Origin: Candidatus Bathyarchaeota archaeon
Lineage (GTDB): Archaea > Thermoproteota > Bathyarchaeia > Bathyarchaeales > Bathycorpusculaceae
Reading direction: 5' to 3'
DNA: 44,109 nt
Assembly: GCA_025058315.1 (NCBI GenBank)
Contig: JANXET010000011.1
Span: 1 to 44,109, forward strand
Numbering within the stretch: position 1 is the stretch's first letter; each line of letters starts with the position of its first letter. Below the pieces are notes generated by a model, which had not been told where the DNA came from, did no database searches, and was given only the letters and a program-made list of their open reading frames with translations. Shown piece after piece: positions 6,767 to 15,215 of this stretch. The position numbers and the translations under genes were made by a program.

Positions 6767-8629
6767 ATGCGTATCTTACAGCTGCACTCGGATTACATTG
6801 AGTATAAGCCGATCCGAAAAGAGATCGCAACAGCTGAGGAAGCAGGGAAGGAAGCGATACGCCTAGAAGAAATCGTGGTGATTTTCATCGCCGTGGAAGA
6901 AGGTGACAATGAGGAAACAGCTATAAAAGCTATAGACGAAATTGAAGCTTCAATTGCAAAACTTGGTGTAAATCGAATACTCATCTATCCCTATGCGCAT
7001 CTCAGCAGCAATCTTGCACCACCATCTGAAGCGCTTAAAGTTATCAAGGCCATGGAGTCATACGCCAAAAAGAGGAACCTGGAGGTTTATCGTGCGCCTT
7101 TCGGATGGAACAAGCAGTTCACAATATCCATTAAGGGACATCCCTTAGCTGAGCAGTCCCGCCACATTAAACCAGTTCAAGCCGAGAGCAAAGAGGAAAT
7201 TTCCGAAGCAATCAAGGCTGAAGAGAAGCTTGAGTCCTTCTGGTTTATTCTACAACCAGACGGAGAAATGATCCCTGTTAATGATTTTAACTATCACGGG
7301 CATGAAAACCTTGAAAAGTTCATGCGATACGAAATATCGAAGGTTAGGGCAAGCCAGCAGATGCCGCCCCATGTACCCTTAATGAGGAGGCTTGAAATAG
7401 CTGATTATGAGCCGGGAAGTGATGCTGGAAACATACGCTGGTACCCAAAAGGGAGACTCATAAAATCACTGATAGAACAGTATGTAACTGCTAAGGTCAT
7501 AGAGTATGGCGCCATGGAAGTGGAAACTCCAGTGATGTATGACTTCCAGCATCCAAGCCTAGCGGACTACATAAACCGTTTTCCGGCAAGACAGTACATG
7601 CTAAAGTCGGAAGATAAGGAGCTTTTCCTCAGGTTCGCAGCCTGTTTTGGGCAGTTTCTCATGGTTCATGACGCACAGTTCTCGTATAGGCATATGCCGA
7701 TCAAAATTTACGAGCTAACCCGCTATAGTTTTAGAAGAGAGAAAAGCGGCGAAGTTGTGGGTTTAAGACGGCTAAGAGCATTTACGATGCCTGACTGCCA
7801 TGCATTCTGCACAGACCTGGAGCAGGCTAAAGCAGAATTCATGAAAAGACTAAGGCTGAGCATTGAGATATTAGAGGGCATGGGACTGACAAGAGAGGAC
7901 TATGAGATGGCTTTACGCTTTACGAAGGATTTCTATGAAGAAAATAAAGAGTTCATATTGAGCATCGTGGCATCTTTCGGCAAACCTGTCCTAGTTGAAA
8001 TGTGGAAAGAGCCATTTTTCTACTTTAGATTGAAATGGGAATTTAATTTTGTGGATAACCAGGATAAGGCTGCAGCCCTATCGACAGATCAGATAGACGT
8101 TGAAAACGCTAGAAGATACGGTATAATGTATGTGGATGCAAAGGGTGAAAAACGTTATCCACTAATTCTACACTGCTCTCCAAGCGGTGCAATTGAAAGA
8201 TGCATTTACGCGCTTTTAGAGAAAGCCTACAGAGACCAGCAAAAGGGCAAAATGCCAATGTTTCCAGTTTGGCTATCACCAACACAGGTGCGCATAATTC
8301 CGATGACTGAAAATCATCTTGAGCAATGCGAAAAGATCGCTGCGGCTTTAGAGGCACAGCAGACACGTGTTGACATTGATGATAGGCAGTTAACACTGCA
8401 GAAAAGAATCAGAGAAGCAGAGATGGAGTGGATTCCATACATAATAGTCGTAGGTCAAAGGGAAATAGAGTCAGGCATATTGCCCGTCAGGGATAGAAGA
8501 TCCAAAGAGATCATTAAAATGAGTGTTGAGGAACTGATAAGCCGGATAAAAGCGGAAACCCATGGAAAACCATTCAAGCCGCTTCCACTACCTAAATACG
8601 TCTCTAAGAGACCGCAGTTCTACGGCTAA
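6767..8629 (+). CDS. thrS: Threonine--tRNA ligase, archaeal type with D-aminoacyl-tRNA-deacylase-like editing domain
   Basis: Class II synthetase charging tRNA-Thr, 620 residues. Residues 1 to about 140 form the archaea-specific editing domain, related to D-Tyr-tRNA deacylase and not to the bacterial N2 domain (IPLike start MRILQLHSDYIEYKP, GxNRILIYPYAHLSSNLA at about 68-84, removing mischarged Ser). The catalytic core shows zinc ligands C293 (FAACFGQF), H345 (PDCHAFC) and a third His in LILHCSPSGAIER, plus motif 2 RYSFRREKSGEVVGLRRLR. The C-terminal anticodon-binding domain begins near VWLSPTQVRI. It follows the small zinc protein by 26 bp. Complete and intact. Confidence 0.95.
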   Translation: MRILQLHSDYIEYKPIRKEIATAEEAGKEAIRLEEIVVIFIAVEEGDNEETAIKAIDEIEASIAKLGVNRILIYPYAHLSSNLAPPSEALKVIKAMESYAKKRNLEVYRAPFGWNKQFTISIKGHPLAEQSRHIKPVQAESKEEISEAIKAEEKLESFWFILQPDGEMIPVNDFNYHGHENLEKFMRYEISKVRASQQMPPHVPLMRRLEIADYEPGSDAGNIRWYPKGRLIKSLIEQYVTAKVIEYGAMEVETPVMYDFQHPSLADYINRFPARQYMLKSEDKELFLRFAACFGQFLMVHDAQFSYRHMPIKIYELTRYSFRREKSGEVVGLRRLRAFTMPDCHAFCTDLEQAKAEFMKRLRLSIEILEGMGLTREDYEMALRFTKDFYEENKEFILSIVASFGKPVLVEMWKEPFFYFRLKWEFNFVDNQDKAAALSTDQIDVENARRYGIMYVDAKGEKRYPLILHCSPSGAIERCIYALLEKAYRDQQKGKMPMFPVWLSPTQVRIIPMTENHLEQCEKIAAALEAQQTRVDIDDRQLTLQKRIREAEMEWIPYIIVVGQREIESGILPVRDRRSKEIIKMSVEELISRIKAETHGKPFKPLPLPKYVSKRPQFYG

Positions 8630-8692
8630 AATGAGCAGGCAAAACAAATATCAACATGATTTTGGAAATAGAATCGCCGGAACGTGATTGAT

Positions 8693-9583
8693 ATGGAGGC
8701 GGAGCCACTCGTTTATATAGATGGCGAATACTATCCGAAGTCCCAAGCGAAAATATCAGTTTTCGACCATGGTTTCCTGTATGGTGATGGAGTTTTTGAG
8801 GGAATACGCGCCTATAAAGGTGTAGTACTTAGGCTTAAAGAACACATTGACAGACTTTACAACTCAGCGAAGGTTCTTATGCTGAACATTCCATTAACAA
8901 AAGAGGAGATGATAAACGCCGTTCTAGAAACACTTCGAAGAAACAAACTTACAGATGCCTACATCCGTCTCGTTGTAACTCGAGGAGTAGGCGACCTGGG
9001 GCTTGATCCGAGAAAATGCGCGAAGCCCACAGTTATAATAATCGCAGATTCCATAAAGCTTTACTCAAGAGAAGCCAAAGAGAAGGGGATAAGGGTTCTA
9101 ATAGTATGGGTGAGGAGGAACCCTGTAGACACTACACCACATGAGGTTAAGTCATTAAACTATTTAAACAGTGTACTCGGAAAGATCGAAGCGAACAATG
9201 CCGGATATGATGAGGCCATATGCCTAGATAAGAATGGATATTTAAGCGAAGGTGTCGGCGAGAACCTGTTTATCGTGAGGAATGGGAAACTTTTAACTCC
9301 ACCGTCTTCCGCTGGGCTCCTCGTGGGCATAACAAGAGATATAGTCGTGAAACTGGCTGAGCGAATAGGCTATACCGTAATTGAACAAAACATAACTCCA
9401 ACTGAGCTATTCACTGCCGAAGAGGCCTTCCTTACAGGAACCGCGGCGGAGATAACGCCTATAGCAGAAGTTAACGGTAGACTAATAGGCGACGGAAAAC
9501 CTGGGCCGATAACTCGTCGTCTAATGATGGAGTTTGAAAAACTTCTCGGCGACCCGAGAGAAGGTGTACCCATCTACTCTTAA
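8693..9583 (+). CDS. ilvE: Branched-chain amino acid aminotransferase
   Basis: A fold-type IV PLP aminotransferase, about 296 residues, catalysing the last step of Val, Leu and Ile synthesis with glutamate as donor. The conserved opening is [19 protein letters not shown]; the PLP lysine lies in [15 protein letters not shown] (about residue 153); [10 protein letters not shown] and [12 protein letters not shown] complete the family pattern. I choose ATG 8693 because family members start about seven residues before YIDG; a GTG at 8684 is in frame three codons upstream and no ribosome-binding site separates them. D-amino-acid transaminase or ADC lyase are less likely given the [15 protein letters not shown] context. 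Confidence 0.92.
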   Translation: MEAEPLVYIDGEYYPKSQAKISVFDHGFLYGDGVFEGIRAYKGVVLRLKEHIDRLYNSAKVLMLNIPLTKEEMINAVLETLRRNKLTDAYIRLVVTRGVGDLGLDPRKCAKPTVIIIADSIKLYSREAKEKGIRVLIVWVRRNPVDTTPHEVKSLNYLNSVLGKIEANNAGYDEAICLDKNGYLSEGVGENLFIVRNGKLLTPPSSAGLLVGITRDIVVKLAERIGYTVIEQNITPTELFTAEEAFLTGTAAEITPIAEVNGRLIGDGKPGPITRRLMMEFEKLLGDPREGVPIYS

Positions 9584-9650
9584 GCGCGCAATCATTCTCC
9601 GCAATGTTGCCTATGAAACTTCATTAAAAAAATCTGCTCTTTCCCAAAAA

Positions 9651-9660
9651 TATATTTAAA
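9651..9660 (+). promoter_or_regulatory. Candidate TATA box for the OCD/alanine-dehydrogenase-family gene
   Basis: The run tatatttaaa lies 34-43 bp before the TTG start at 9694, in the 110-bp gap after ilvE, which fits an archaeal promoter with a leader of roughly 10 nt. Inferred from position and composition. Confidence 0.45.
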
Positions 9661-9693
9661 TTTAATTTTCACCCCAATCATCAGGGGCATCCT

Positions 9694-10686
9694 TTGGAAA
9701 CTCTTTTAATCAGGGATGAGGAGGTTAATTCTCTCCTTTCTATGAGAGAGGTTATGGATGCTGTTGAAAGGGCTTTCATGGAGAAAAGTCTTGGAAGAGC
9801 GCAGATGCCCAGCAAAGTTTATCTTTTTTACCACAAATATTCGGGTGACTTAAGAGTTATGCCCACATACATTGAGGAATACGATATTTCAGCGGTTAAA
9901 ATTGTAAACTCCCATCCTGAAAACAGGAGTAGGTTTGGATTACCCACAGTTATGGCGGTTATAGTGCTTGTTGACCCGAAAAACGGCTTCCCCCTCGCTA
10001 TAATGGGAGGGAAGTCCATAACGGATTTCAGGACAGGGGCAGCCGGAGGGCTGGCTGCTAAATACCTTGCTAGAAAAGACTCAAAAGTTGTAGGTTTAGT
10101 AGGTGCTGGAGCACAGGCCAGGACTCAGCTTACAGCGCTTCTTGAAGTATATGGAAGCTTTGAAGAAGTTAAGGTTTGGAGTCCTGACAAGACGAGGGAC
10201 GAGTTTGTAGCTGAGATGAGCTCAAAGTACTGCGGCAAATGCAGAATCACCCCTGCTGAAAGCATAAGAGAAGCCGTTGAGGGAGCTGATATCGTTGTAA
10301 CAACAACTCCTTCAAGGAAACCTTTAGTGATTGATTCAATGATTTCTCCGGGAATGCACCTAAACTGTATAGGTGCAGATGCACCGGGAAAGCAGGAGCT
10401 TGACCCCTCAATTTTAAAGAGAGCTAAGATCGTGGTGGACGATGTAGAGCAAGCTTGCCACGGCGGAGAAATAAATGTCCCCTTGAGGCTGGGCGTAATA
10501 ACCCGTGAACATGTCTGGGCAGAGATAGGTGAAATAATAGCAGGTTTGAAAAAAGGCAGGGAAAATGAGGAGGAGATAACTATTTTCTCCTCGACAGGTT
10601 TAGCTGTTCAGGATGCAGTGACAGCGAAAATAGCCTATGATAAGGCCCTGGAAATGAAAGTTGGGCATTTTATAAAGCTTGTTTAG
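9694..10686 (+). CDS. Ornithine cyclodeaminase / mu-crystallin family dehydrogenase (OCD or alanine dehydrogenase)
   Basis: A 330-residue NAD(P)-dependent enzyme of the OCD/mu-crystallin family. The conserved DFRTGAAGGLAAKYLA (about 110-125) is followed by the Rossmann motif VGLVGAGAQARTQLTALL (about 131-148), and GADAPGKQELDP binds the cofactor end. The archaeal members include both ornithine cyclodeaminase (ornithine to proline) and alanine dehydrogenase of the Archaeoglobus type; the sequence alone does not decide. Proximity to proC favours a proline link, proximity to ilvE an amination role. The start is TTG with only a weak GGGG stretch upstream. A hairpin covers its stop codon. Confidence 0.85.
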   Translation: METLLIRDEEVNSLLSMREVMDAVERAFMEKSLGRAQMPSKVYLFYHKYSGDLRVMPTYIEEYDISAVKIVNSHPENRSRFGLPTVMAVIVLVDPKNGFPLAIMGGKSITDFRTGAAGGLAAKYLARKDSKVVGLVGAGAQARTQLTALLEVYGSFEEVKVWSPDKTRDEFVAEMSSKYCGKCRITPAESIREAVEGADIVVTTTPSRKPLVIDSMISPGMHLNCIGADAPGKQELDPSILKRAKIVVDDVEQACHGGEINVPLRLGVITREHVWAEIGEIIAGLKKGRENEEEITIFSSTGLAVQDAVTAKIAYDKALEMKVGHFIKLV

Positions 10687-10705
10687 CAAGCTTATGGCTT
10701 AAGCT
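10675..10705 (+). other. Two overlapping hairpins across the stop codon
   Basis: A 7-bp stem AAGCTTG/CAAGCTT (10675-10681/10687-10693) has the loop TTTAG, which holds the TAG stop. A second 6-bp stem AGCTTA/TAAGCT (10689-10694/10700-10705) shares bases with the first, so only one can form at a time. No poly-T run follows, so this is not a typical archaeal terminator. Confidence 0.4.
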
Positions 10706-10809
10706 AACTTTGCTTCCGTAACTTACACAAACATGCTTATGTTGAAACTTCATCACAAAGTTTAATTGCTACATTTTAAAGTGTGGAAAGCGTTAGGATG
10801 GATGATTTA

Positions 10810-11616
10810 ATGGAAGACACTATAACGGTCATAGGTGCGGGAGTTATTGGAGGAGCTATAGTTAAGGGGCTTATTAAAGGAGGCTACAGGGGCAAAATCA
10901 TAGCAACCAGGAGAAAAGCAGAGAAACTAAAAGAGCTAGAGGGACTAGGAGTCCATATAACAAGCGACAATGTTAAGGCTGCAGAGGAAGCGGACATCGT
11001 CTTCATATGTGTTAAACCCAACGATGTCCTGAAAGTCCTTGAGGAAATAAAGAACTCAATATCAGGAAAACTTGTAATCTCCACCGCAGCAACAGTCCCA
11101 CTTAAGCACTACAAGAAAGTTGCCCCACAGGCAAGGTTTGTAAGGTCTATGCCTAATGTCGCCATACTTGTTCAAGAATCCTTCACCGCGTACGCCTGTG
11201 ATAACGATGTTACGCCAGAAGATAAGGAAAAGATCAGAAAGATCTTTGAAATACTGGGTGTCTGCCAAGAGGTTGAGGAGAAGCATATGGATGCTGTAAC
11301 GGCCCTAAGCGGCAGCGGACCGGGATACATAACAATCATTATCGAGGCACTTATGTATGCAGGCTTAAAAGTGGGGCTTCCAAGAGACCTAGCTCTCCAG
11401 AGTGCAGCGCAAACAGTTCTAGGAACCGGAAAATTAGCCATGGAATTTCACGGTCACATCACAGCAATAAAAGATATGGTTACGACGCCCGGCGGAACAA
11501 CAATCGAAGCCATTTACGAACTTGAAGGCAGCCAAATAAGGCAGGCTCTAATGAGGGCAGTGGAGAAAGCTACCGAAAAATGCCAGAAAATACGCGAGAA
11601 TCTAGGACTCAGATGA
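10810..11616 (+). CDS. proC: Pyrroline-5-carboxylate reductase
   Basis: Last enzyme of proline synthesis, reducing pyrroline-5-carboxylate with NAD(P)H. The N-terminal dinucleotide-binding motif VIGAGVIGGAIVKGL is followed by FICVKPNDVLKVL, the RSMPNVAILV stretch, ALSGSGPGYI and the C-terminal VTTPGGTTIEAIYELE that forms the dimer and substrate site; about 268 residues. In-frame starts exist at GTG 10783, ATG 10798 and ATG 10810; the last is chosen because the family begins only a few residues before the glycine motif and a GGATG stretch precedes it. It follows the OCD-family gene on the same strand. Confidence 0.92.
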   Translation: MEDTITVIGAGVIGGAIVKGLIKGGYRGKIIATRRKAEKLKELEGLGVHITSDNVKAAEEADIVFICVKPNDVLKVLEEIKNSISGKLVISTAATVPLKHYKKVAPQARFVRSMPNVAILVQESFTAYACDNDVTPEDKEKIRKIFEILGVCQEVEEKHMDAVTALSGSGPGYITIIIEALMYAGLKVGLPRDLALQSAAQTVLGTGKLAMEFHGHITAIKDMVTTPGGTTIEAIYELEGSQIRQALMRAVEKATEKCQKIRENLGLR

Positions 11617-11693
11617 ATTTAAATTTTCAACAAGAAAGATAACTTTATTATCATTGAAGCCCAGGATAATTCCACCATCATGAGAGTGATTTG

Positions 11694-13526
11694 ATGCACG
11701 GTTGGAACGGAAAAATCCTAAGAGTAAATTTAACGAGGCAAAAGGCAGCTGTCCAAGAGTATCCTGCTGAGATGGCGATGAATTTCATGGGCGGTAGAGG
11801 CTTCGCCGCCAAAGTTATATGGGACGAAGTTAAACCTGGGACAGACCCTCTTTCTCCAGATAACAAGCTTATTTTCGCAGCTGGTCCATTAACCGGATTT
11901 CCTATCCCGAGCAGTGGAAAGCTTGTGGTTGCAGCAAAAAGTCCTTTAACAGGCGGGTATGGCGATGGAAGTTTGGGGTCACAAGCTGCTGTCCAGATGC
12001 GTAAAGCAGGATATGACGCGATAATAGTTGAGGGAAGAGCGGAAAGTCCTACAGCGCTTCTCATACAGGGAGAAAGCACGCAATTACTGGATGCAAAAGA
12101 GCTTTGGGGGATGGGTTCCTTTGAAGCGGAGCAGAGACTTAGGGATGTATACGGGCAATCAGCAGGGATCCTCACGATAGGTCCAGCTGGAGAAAAATTA
12201 GTGAAGTTCGCTAATATCATCTCGCAGGGTGGAAGGGCGGGAGGACGCCCAGGCATAGGCGCCGTGATGGGGTCAAAAAATCTTAAAGCCGTTGTCATAA
12301 TTGGATTAGGCGAACTTAAGGCAGCGGATCCTAATGGACTAAGGAATTTAGGCGTCGAAGCTTACAGGGAGATTTTAACAAAACCCAATTACGGATTCTG
12401 GAAAAGACAAGGCACGATGTCAACTTTGGAGTGGAGCCAAGAAAACAGTGTATTGCCAACTTTCAACTATAGAGAGGGAATTTTCGATTATGCGGAGTTG
12501 ATTGGAGGCTTCGCAATGGAGAAGATTAAGGTTTCTCAGAGAGGATGCCCAAACTGTAACATGACTTGCGGCAATGTGGTTGAAGATGCTAATGGTGAGG
12601 AATCTGAGCTTGACTACGAGAATGTGGCTATGCTTGGAGCAAACATTGGAATAGGTGACTTGAAGAAGGTTTCAGCCATAAACAGAATGGCTGATGATCT
12701 TGGCTTAGATACGATTTCGCTTGGAAATGTTATAGGCTTCGCGATGGAAGCATCTGAGAAAAACATTATTGAAGAGAAAATTTCATGGGGAGACTATGAA
12801 AGTGTGAAGGCTTTAACTGAGGATATTACGTATAAACGTGGCTTGGGTTCAGTGCTATCTGAAGGCGTTAAGTTCGCTTCCTTGAAGTTCGGAGGAGAGA
12901 CGAAAACTTGGGCTATGCATGTTAAGGGTCTGGAGATTTCTGGATACGATTGCCACGCCGCCCCAGCCATGGCTCTGTCCTACGGCACATGCCCATTAGG
13001 AGCACATCACAAGGATGCATGGGTGATTTCCTGGGAGGTCAAAGCTGGAAGAGAAGGCTACGGCGAGGAAAAAGTTGACAAAGTTATCGAGTTACAGCGT
13101 CTTCGCGGGGGCTTATTCGAATTCGCTACAGTGTGCAGATTGCCATGGGTGGAAGTTGGTTTTGAACTTGAATGGTATCCGAAATTTCTGAAGGCTGCAA
13201 CTGGAATTGACTTCTCATGGAGCGAATTGCACCAAATAGCTGATCGAGTATACACGCTAATTAGAGCTTTCTGGGTGAGAGAGTATGGAAAGTCTTGGAG
13301 CAAAGAGATGGATATCCCGCCTGAAAGGTGGTTCAAAGATTCACTGACAAAAGGGCCCTTCAAAGGAGCAAAACTTGACAAAGAAAAATATGAAATTATG
13401 CTGCAGATGTACTATCGAAAGAGGGGTTGGGATGAAAGGGGAATCCCGACAAAGGCAACGCTTAACAAATTAGGCTTAAAAGATGTCATAAGCGAGCTCC
13501 AAAAGAAGGTTGAATTGAAAAGCTAG
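11694..13526 (+). CDS. Aldehyde:ferredoxin oxidoreductase family protein (tungstopterin enzyme)
   Basis: A 610-residue AOR-family enzyme oxidising aldehydes to acids with ferredoxin as acceptor, using a bis-pterin tungsten centre and one 4Fe-4S cluster. Cluster cysteines are seen in GCPNCNMTCG (about C285, C288, C292) and the distal C481 in ATVCRLPW. The pterin motif is DDLGLDTISLG (about 335-345). N-terminal motifs GGRGFAAKVIWDE, GPLTGFPIPSSGK and GGRAGGRPGIGAVMGSKNLKA are all intact. The usual acidic residue a few positions before the distal Cys is not in its common DSxGLC-like form, so it may be an uncharacterised subfamily. ATG 11694 is chosen over the adjoining TTG. No ferredoxin or molybdopterin gene is next to it. 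Confidence 0.9.
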   Translation: MHGWNGKILRVNLTRQKAAVQEYPAEMAMNFMGGRGFAAKVIWDEVKPGTDPLSPDNKLIFAAGPLTGFPIPSSGKLVVAAKSPLTGGYGDGSLGSQAAVQMRKAGYDAIIVEGRAESPTALLIQGESTQLLDAKELWGMGSFEAEQRLRDVYGQSAGILTIGPAGEKLVKFANIISQGGRAGGRPGIGAVMGSKNLKAVVIIGLGELKAADPNGLRNLGVEAYREILTKPNYGFWKRQGTMSTLEWSQENSVLPTFNYREGIFDYAELIGGFAMEKIKVSQRGCPNCNMTCGNVVEDANGEESELDYENVAMLGANIGIGDLKKVSAINRMADDLGLDTISLGNVIGFAMEASEKNIIEEKISWGDYESVKALTEDITYKRGLGSVLSEGVKFASLKFGGETKTWAMHVKGLEISGYDCHAAPAMALSYGTCPLGAHHKDAWVISWEVKAGREGYGEEKVDKVIELQRLRGGLFEFATVCRLPWVEVGFELEWYPKFLKAATGIDFSWSELHQIADRVYTLIRAFWVREYGKSWSKEMDIPPERWFKDSLTKGPFKGAKLDKEKYEIMLQMYYRKRGWDERGIPTKATLNKLGLKDVISELQKKVELKS

Positions 13527-13572
13527 CTGTTTTGACATAATTTCTCCATGTTTCATTTATTTTCTACAATAC

Positions 13573-15018
13573 CTAATAGGATTTAGCGAAGTACACAATT
13601 TCTTTAGCTTCTCTACCGCAATATACACAGCAATTCGAGATTAACGCTTCCTTCTCGAAGGGGATAAGCCTGATTGTAGCGCCAGTCTCCTCCTTTATCT
13701 TCGCCTCGCACTCTGAACTGAGACACCATGAGGCCTTGATGAAGCCGCCTTTCTCCTTGAGCACCTTTTTAAACTCATCATATGTCTTTACGCAGGTTAT
13801 CATTTCCTCAAGGAATTTCTTTGCCCTATTGAACAGGTTCTGCTGGATTTCCTCAAGAAGTTTTGCCACAGTCTTTTCCAGGTCTTCGTCTTTAACCACC
13901 ATTTTCTCCATAGTGTCTCTTCTGGCAAGTGTTACTTGGCCATTCTGAAGGTCTCTTGGCCCTATCTCTATCCTTAATGGGATGCCTTTTAATTCCCAGT
14001 GGTTGAACTTCCAACCTGGGGTGTACTCTTCTCTATCGTCTAGAACCGTAGATATCCCGAAATTCTGCAGTCTGCTATAAATTTCTTCAGCCTTAGCCAT
14101 TATCTTCTCAACTTGAGCCGCTTTGTAGGGTATTGGCACTATTACAGCTTGTATCGGCGCTATTTTAGGAGGCAAAACAAGTCCTTTATCGTCGCCGTGA
14201 GTCATAACCATGGCGCCTATTAAGCGTGTGGATATCCCCCATGATGTTTGCCATACATAATGCTCAGCTTCATCTTTACCTATGAATTTGATGTCGAACA
14301 CCTTTGAGAAGTTTTGCCCAAGATTATGGGATGTCCCCATCTGTAGGGCTTTCCCGTCAGGCATTATTGCTTCAAGGGTTGTGGTGTAGAGGGCTCCGGC
14401 GAACTTTTCACTTTCAGTCTTCTTTCCAGCAAGCACTGGAATAGCAAGATAATTTTCCATCAGGTCCCTGTATTCTTTCAGAATATCCATAACTTCCCGA
14501 TCAGCTTCCTCCTTTGTGGCATGGGCGGTATGCCCTTCCTGCCACAAGAATTCTCTAGTTCTCAGGAAAAGCTTTGTAGCCTTAGTTTCCCATCTTACAA
14601 CGCTGCACCATTGGTTTAGTTTTATCGGCAGGTCTCTCCAGCTTCTAATCCACTTTGAAAACATCGCGTATATTATAGTCTCAGAGGTAGGCCGGATGGC
14701 TAATTTTTCTTCCAGCGGGGAATCTCCTCCCAAAGTTACCCATGCAACTTCAGGAACAAAACCCGCAAAGTGCTCAGCCTCTTTCTTTAAGAAGCTTTCA
14801 GGTATTAGGAGTGGAAAGTACATGTTCTTATGCCCCGTCCTTTTTATTTTTGAATTAAATATTTCCTGTATTTTCTCCCAGACACCATAGGCCAGCTCTC
14901 GATAGACCATGCAGCCCTTTATCGGGGCATAATCAGCCAGCTCAGATTTCAAAATCACTTGGGTGTACCATTCTGAAAGGTCCTGGGACTTTTTAACAGT
15001 CACCCCTAAATCTGACAT
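13573..15018 (-). CDS. proS: Proline--tRNA ligase (archaeal/eukaryal type)
   Basis: Class II synthetase for tRNA-Pro, 481 residues, of the eukaryal/archaeal architecture without the bacterial insertion domain. The opening DLSEWYTQVILKSELADYAPIKGC, motif 2 RTREFLWQEGHTAHAT and the QMGTSHNLGQNFSKVF segment are characteristic. The C-terminal extension carries a zinc-binding region (CLSSECEAK and ISNCCVYCGREAKE) and ends in the aromatic FAKSY tail seen in this class. It is divergent from apgM across a 197-bp gap holding an 11-bp inverted repeat 30-72 bp upstream of its start. Confidence 0.95.
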   Translation of the reverse strand: MSDLGVTVKKSQDLSEWYTQVILKSELADYAPIKGCMVYRELAYGVWEKIQEIFNSKIKRTGHKNMYFPLLIPESFLKKEAEHFAGFVPEVAWVTLGGDSPLEEKLAIRPTSETIIYAMFSKWIRSWRDLPIKLNQWCSVVRWETKATKLFLRTREFLWQEGHTAHATKEEADREVMDILKEYRDLMENYLAIPVLAGKKTESEKFAGALYTTTLEAIMPDGKALQMGTSHNLGQNFSKVFDIKFIGKDEAEHYVWQTSWGISTRLIGAMVMTHGDDKGLVLPPKIAPIQAVIVPIPYKAAQVEKIMAKAEEIYSRLQNFGISTVLDDREEYTPGWKFNHWELKGIPLRIEIGPRDLQNGQVTLARRDTMEKMVVKDEDLEKTVAKLLEEIQQNLFNRAKKFLEEMITCVKTYDEFKKVLKEKGGFIKASWCLSSECEAKIKEETGATIRLIPFEKEALISNCCVYCGREAKEIVYFAKSY

Positions 15019-15047
15019 TTAAATCCCTCCATTGCACCATGTAGACT

Positions 15048-15090
15048 AAACGCAAATTTGCTTCCGCCTTTGATTTCCTAATTTGCGTTT
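15048..15090. promoter_or_regulatory. Inverted repeat between proS and apgM (candidate operator or leader stem)
   Basis: AAACGCAAATT (15048-15058) and AATTTGCGTTT (15080-15090) are perfect reverse complements over 11 bases, separated by 21 bases; the centres are 32 bp apart, about three helical turns. The element lies 30-72 bp upstream of the proS start, where a TATA/BRE region is expected, and may be an operator or, if transcribed, a stem-loop. Confidence 0.5.
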
Positions 15091-15215
15091 TTAGCTTGTT
15101 ATGACTGGAATACAGTGATATTTGAGGCTTTTCATGAACGTTACGATTTATCTGAGAGGAAAGCGTTTTAATCTTTCACTCATAAGTCTAAATCTGTTCT
15201 CCTGGTGGGATTTAA

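Noticed and set aside
11678-12298. 206-codon frame on the minus strand
   Set aside because: It is the complement of the AOR gene, its residues are rich in Pro, Ser and Ala with no motif, and the plus-strand AOR family match is unambiguous.
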